Positions 62,315-64,000 of a DNA stretch of 64,000 nt are shown here, piece by piece (the stretch's first letter is position 1; each line of letters opens with the position of its first letter). Source of the DNA: an uncultured Flavobacteriales bacterium (lineage in GTDB: Bacteria; Bacteroidota; Bacteroidia; Flavobacteriales_D; Crocinitomicaceae). Made by a program: the position numbers and the translations under genes. The notes beneath the pieces are model-generated. The model worked only from the letters and a program-made list of their open reading frames with translations, made no database searches and had not been told where the DNA came from. The DNA lies in assembly GCA_913054135.1 (NCBI GenBank), contig CAJXJK010000001.1, positions 1 through 64,000 of the forward strand, written 5' to 3'.

Positions 62315-63808
62315 CTATTCAGCAAACATGAAGAAATAGCAAGCAGCGCCTGCTAAATATCCAATTATAGCGTAAAGGCTAATTTTTTTGATATACCAAC
62401 CAAAGCTGATTTTCTCTAAGCCCATTACAGCTACACCAGCAGCTGAACCAATAATTAAGGCAGATCCACCAGTACCAGCACAGTAAGCTAAGAACTGCCA
62501 GAATTTACCTGAAGTTCCGAAATCACCCATTTCAGCAATTGGGTACATACCTTGTGCTGCAGCAACTAAAGGAACATTATCTACAATTGCAGAAAGTAAT
62601 CCAATCGCTACGTTAATGGTATAGATATTTCCACCCATAGACTCATCTAAGAATCCTGCTACTGTATTTAAGTGACCTACTTCTTGTAGAGCACCTACTG
62701 CCATCAAGATTCCTAAGAAGAATAATACTGAAGCCGTATCAACTTTTTGTAGAACTGAAATTACAGAAAGGTTTCTCTTAAGTTCACCAGATTTCTTTCC
62801 GTGCATTAACTCAGTAACTGTCCAAAGAACACCTAATGACAACATCATTCCTGTGAAAGGAGGTAAGTGTGTCATTGTTTTAAATACTGGTACGAATAAC
62901 AATCCTGCAAGCCCTAAAAAGAATACAAATGTTTTCTCCCATTGCACTACTTCAACGTGTGCATGACCAGGCAAGTTTCCAACTTTATCAGGACGTTTTA
63001 CATTTCCTTTTGTAAAGAAAGAAGCAAGACCCAATGGAATTAATAGCGCCACTAATGAAGGGATAATTAAGTTCACAATGATCACCCCTGTTTCAGGTAG
63101 TTGACCGTTATTCCATAACATTGTTGTAGTTACATCACCAATTGGAGACCATGCACCACCTGCATTTGCTGCAATAATGATGAAACCACCAAATAACCAT
63201 CTTGTTTCTTTTGAGTCAATCAGTTTTCTAATCACTGATATCATCACAATGGAGGTTGTTAAATTATCCAGGGCGGCGGACATAAAGAAGGTCAGCAAAC
63301 AAATTACCCAGAGTAGTTTAACCTTAGAAGTTGTATTAATTCTGTCTGTAATGACGGAGAAACCTTCGTGAGCATCTATCAGCTCTACAATAGTCATTGC
63401 ACCTAATAAGAAGAAAAGGATACCTGCAATCTCAAACAGGTGATGCATTAATCCATGCTCAACATATTCTTGGATGTGATGATGAGTCTCATGAGCATCT
63501 TTCGTAGTGAATTCTTGATCAAAATTTCCATGATTTAAAATCTCATCAGTTTCCTTGATTACCTCATGATTTGCAAACTCAGCAAAAGCTGGATTATTCT
63601 CTTTTATCGTTGAGTCACGAGAAATATCTAAAACAGTTTGCCCCTCTGTAACACCTAGGTTTTCTTCAGGCCAAATCGCATACATTCCCCAACAAATCAT
63701 TCCAATTAATAAGGCTGATGCTGCTTTATCTACTTTAATATTATGTTCTAATGCGATAGCTATATATCCTACCACAAAAACAAGTATCATTACAATTCCA
63801 ATTCCCAT
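62315..63808 (-). CDS. nhaD: NhaD-type sodium/proton antiporter
   Basis: A 497-residue protein with about 12 membrane helices. Conserved segments: GAMTIVELIDAHEGF, ALDNLTTSIVMISVIRKL, ANAGGAWSPIGDVTTTMLW, VDNVPLVAA, GTGGSALIIGSAAGVAVMG. These are features of NhaD, which exports Na+ in exchange for H+ and fits a marine or salty habitat (inference). Confidence 0.9.
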   Translation of the reverse strand: MGIGIVMILVFVVGYIAIALEHNIKVDKAASALLIGMICWGMYAIWPEENLGVTEGQTVLDISRDSTIKENNPAFAEFANHEVIKETDEILNHGNFDQEFTTKDAHETHHHIQEYVEHGLMHHLFEIAGILFFLLGAMTIVELIDAHEGFSVITDRINTTSKVKLLWVICLLTFFMSAALDNLTTSIVMISVIRKLIDSKETRWLFGGFIIIAANAGGAWSPIGDVTTTMLWNNGQLPETGVIIVNLIIPSLVALLIPLGLASFFTKGNVKRPDKVGNLPGHAHVEVVQWEKTFVFFLGLAGLLFVPVFKTMTHLPPFTGMMLSLGVLWTVTELMHGKKSGELKRNLSVISVLQKVDTASVLFFLGILMAVGALQEVGHLNTVAGFLDESMGGNIYTINVAIGLLSAIVDNVPLVAAAQGMYPIAEMGDFGTSGKFWQFLAYCAGTGGSALIIGSAAGVAVMGLEKISFGWYIKKISLYAIIGYLAGAACYFFMFAE

Positions 63809-63819
63809 AATCTCTATTA

Positions 63820-63999
63820 TTAAACTAGTTTATTTAAAGCAATCTCAAATGCAGTTTTTGCTACATTGTTTTTACTTGAATCTTTTTTATGTGTATTCTC
63901 AAGGGCAATTTTTATCGTATTAGAAGTATCACTGAAAATCCCTTCAGTTGTTAAGGCATCTAAATCATTACTCATCAAGTAAGCAAACACTCTTGCCAT
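63820..63999 (-). CDS. C-terminal part of an unknown protein (partial at window end)
   Basis: An open frame MARVFAYLMSNDLDALTTEG...AKTAFEIALNKLV that stops with TAA at 63820-63822 and may extend beyond the window; the Met at 63999 could be internal. No family recognised. It is 11 bases upstream of nhaD, probably in one operon. Confidence 0.55.
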   Translation of the reverse strand: MARVFAYLMSNDLDALTTEGIFSDTSNTIKIALENTHKKDSSKNNVAKTAFEIALNKLV

Positions 64000-64000
64000 T

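Overview
The window comes from an AT-rich member of the Bacteroidota, probably Flavobacteriales. The signs are a GldJ-type gliding/T9SS lipoprotein beside the tail of a PorP/SprF-like gene, several proteins with C-terminal type IX secretion (T9SS) sorting domains, a MuiA-family protein, and a TTTG/TAnnTTTG-type promoter before the tRNA. No rRNA genes or convincing CRISPR array were seen.

Left flank (1-10,980) is ordinary chromosome: end of a PorP/SprF-like gene, gldJ, a muiA-like gene convergent with a plsC-like acyltransferase, a T9SS-secreted protein, moaA and mobA, an M28 peptidase, a TspO-like membrane protein, a small unknown protein and tRNA-Val(TAC).

Positions 10,938-51,956 form a previously integrated island of about 41.0 kb. 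A 45-bp exact direct repeat marks its ends: the 3' part of tRNA-Val from the anticodon loop onward (10,938-10,982) recurs at 51,957-52,001, next to a tyrosine recombinase gene. Degenerate att-like copies inside, at about 12,531, 41,074 and 44,698, suggest the island grew by successive insertions. All five end-like sites carry a pair of GTTTACTT-type octamers spaced exactly 12 bp start to start.

The cargo has four blocks. (i) 11.3-19.0 kb: a glycine-zipper/beta-repeat protein, secreted proteins, two coupled FISUMP/SHOCT proteins, a GIY-YIG protein, a lipoprotein and a MACPF pore-forming-type protein. (ii) 19.0-23.5 kb: McrB and McrC, a type IV restriction system. (iii) 24.0-40.3 kb: five Ser/Thr kinases, one PP2C phosphatase, five FHA proteins with six FHA domains (one fused to an ABC exporter, one to an M48 protease, one to a vWA domain). 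This looks like a complete transmembrane phospho-signalling system and is the best candidate for an undescribed system. (iv) 41-51.8 kb: small unknown proteins, YegP, two paralogous excisionase-like HTH proteins, a surface-protein module (beta-barrel, T9SS adhesin-like protein, fibre-like protein) and the integrase.

Right flank (52-64 kb) is again chromosomal: DUF1287, a SiaC-like protein, an M15-like peptidase lipoprotein, a T9SS protein, a PH-like unknown, a CotH/lamin-tail T9SS protein, folC (apparently lacking a standard start codon), a TonB/ExbD/ExbB set, an NhaD-type antiporter and a partial gene at the end.
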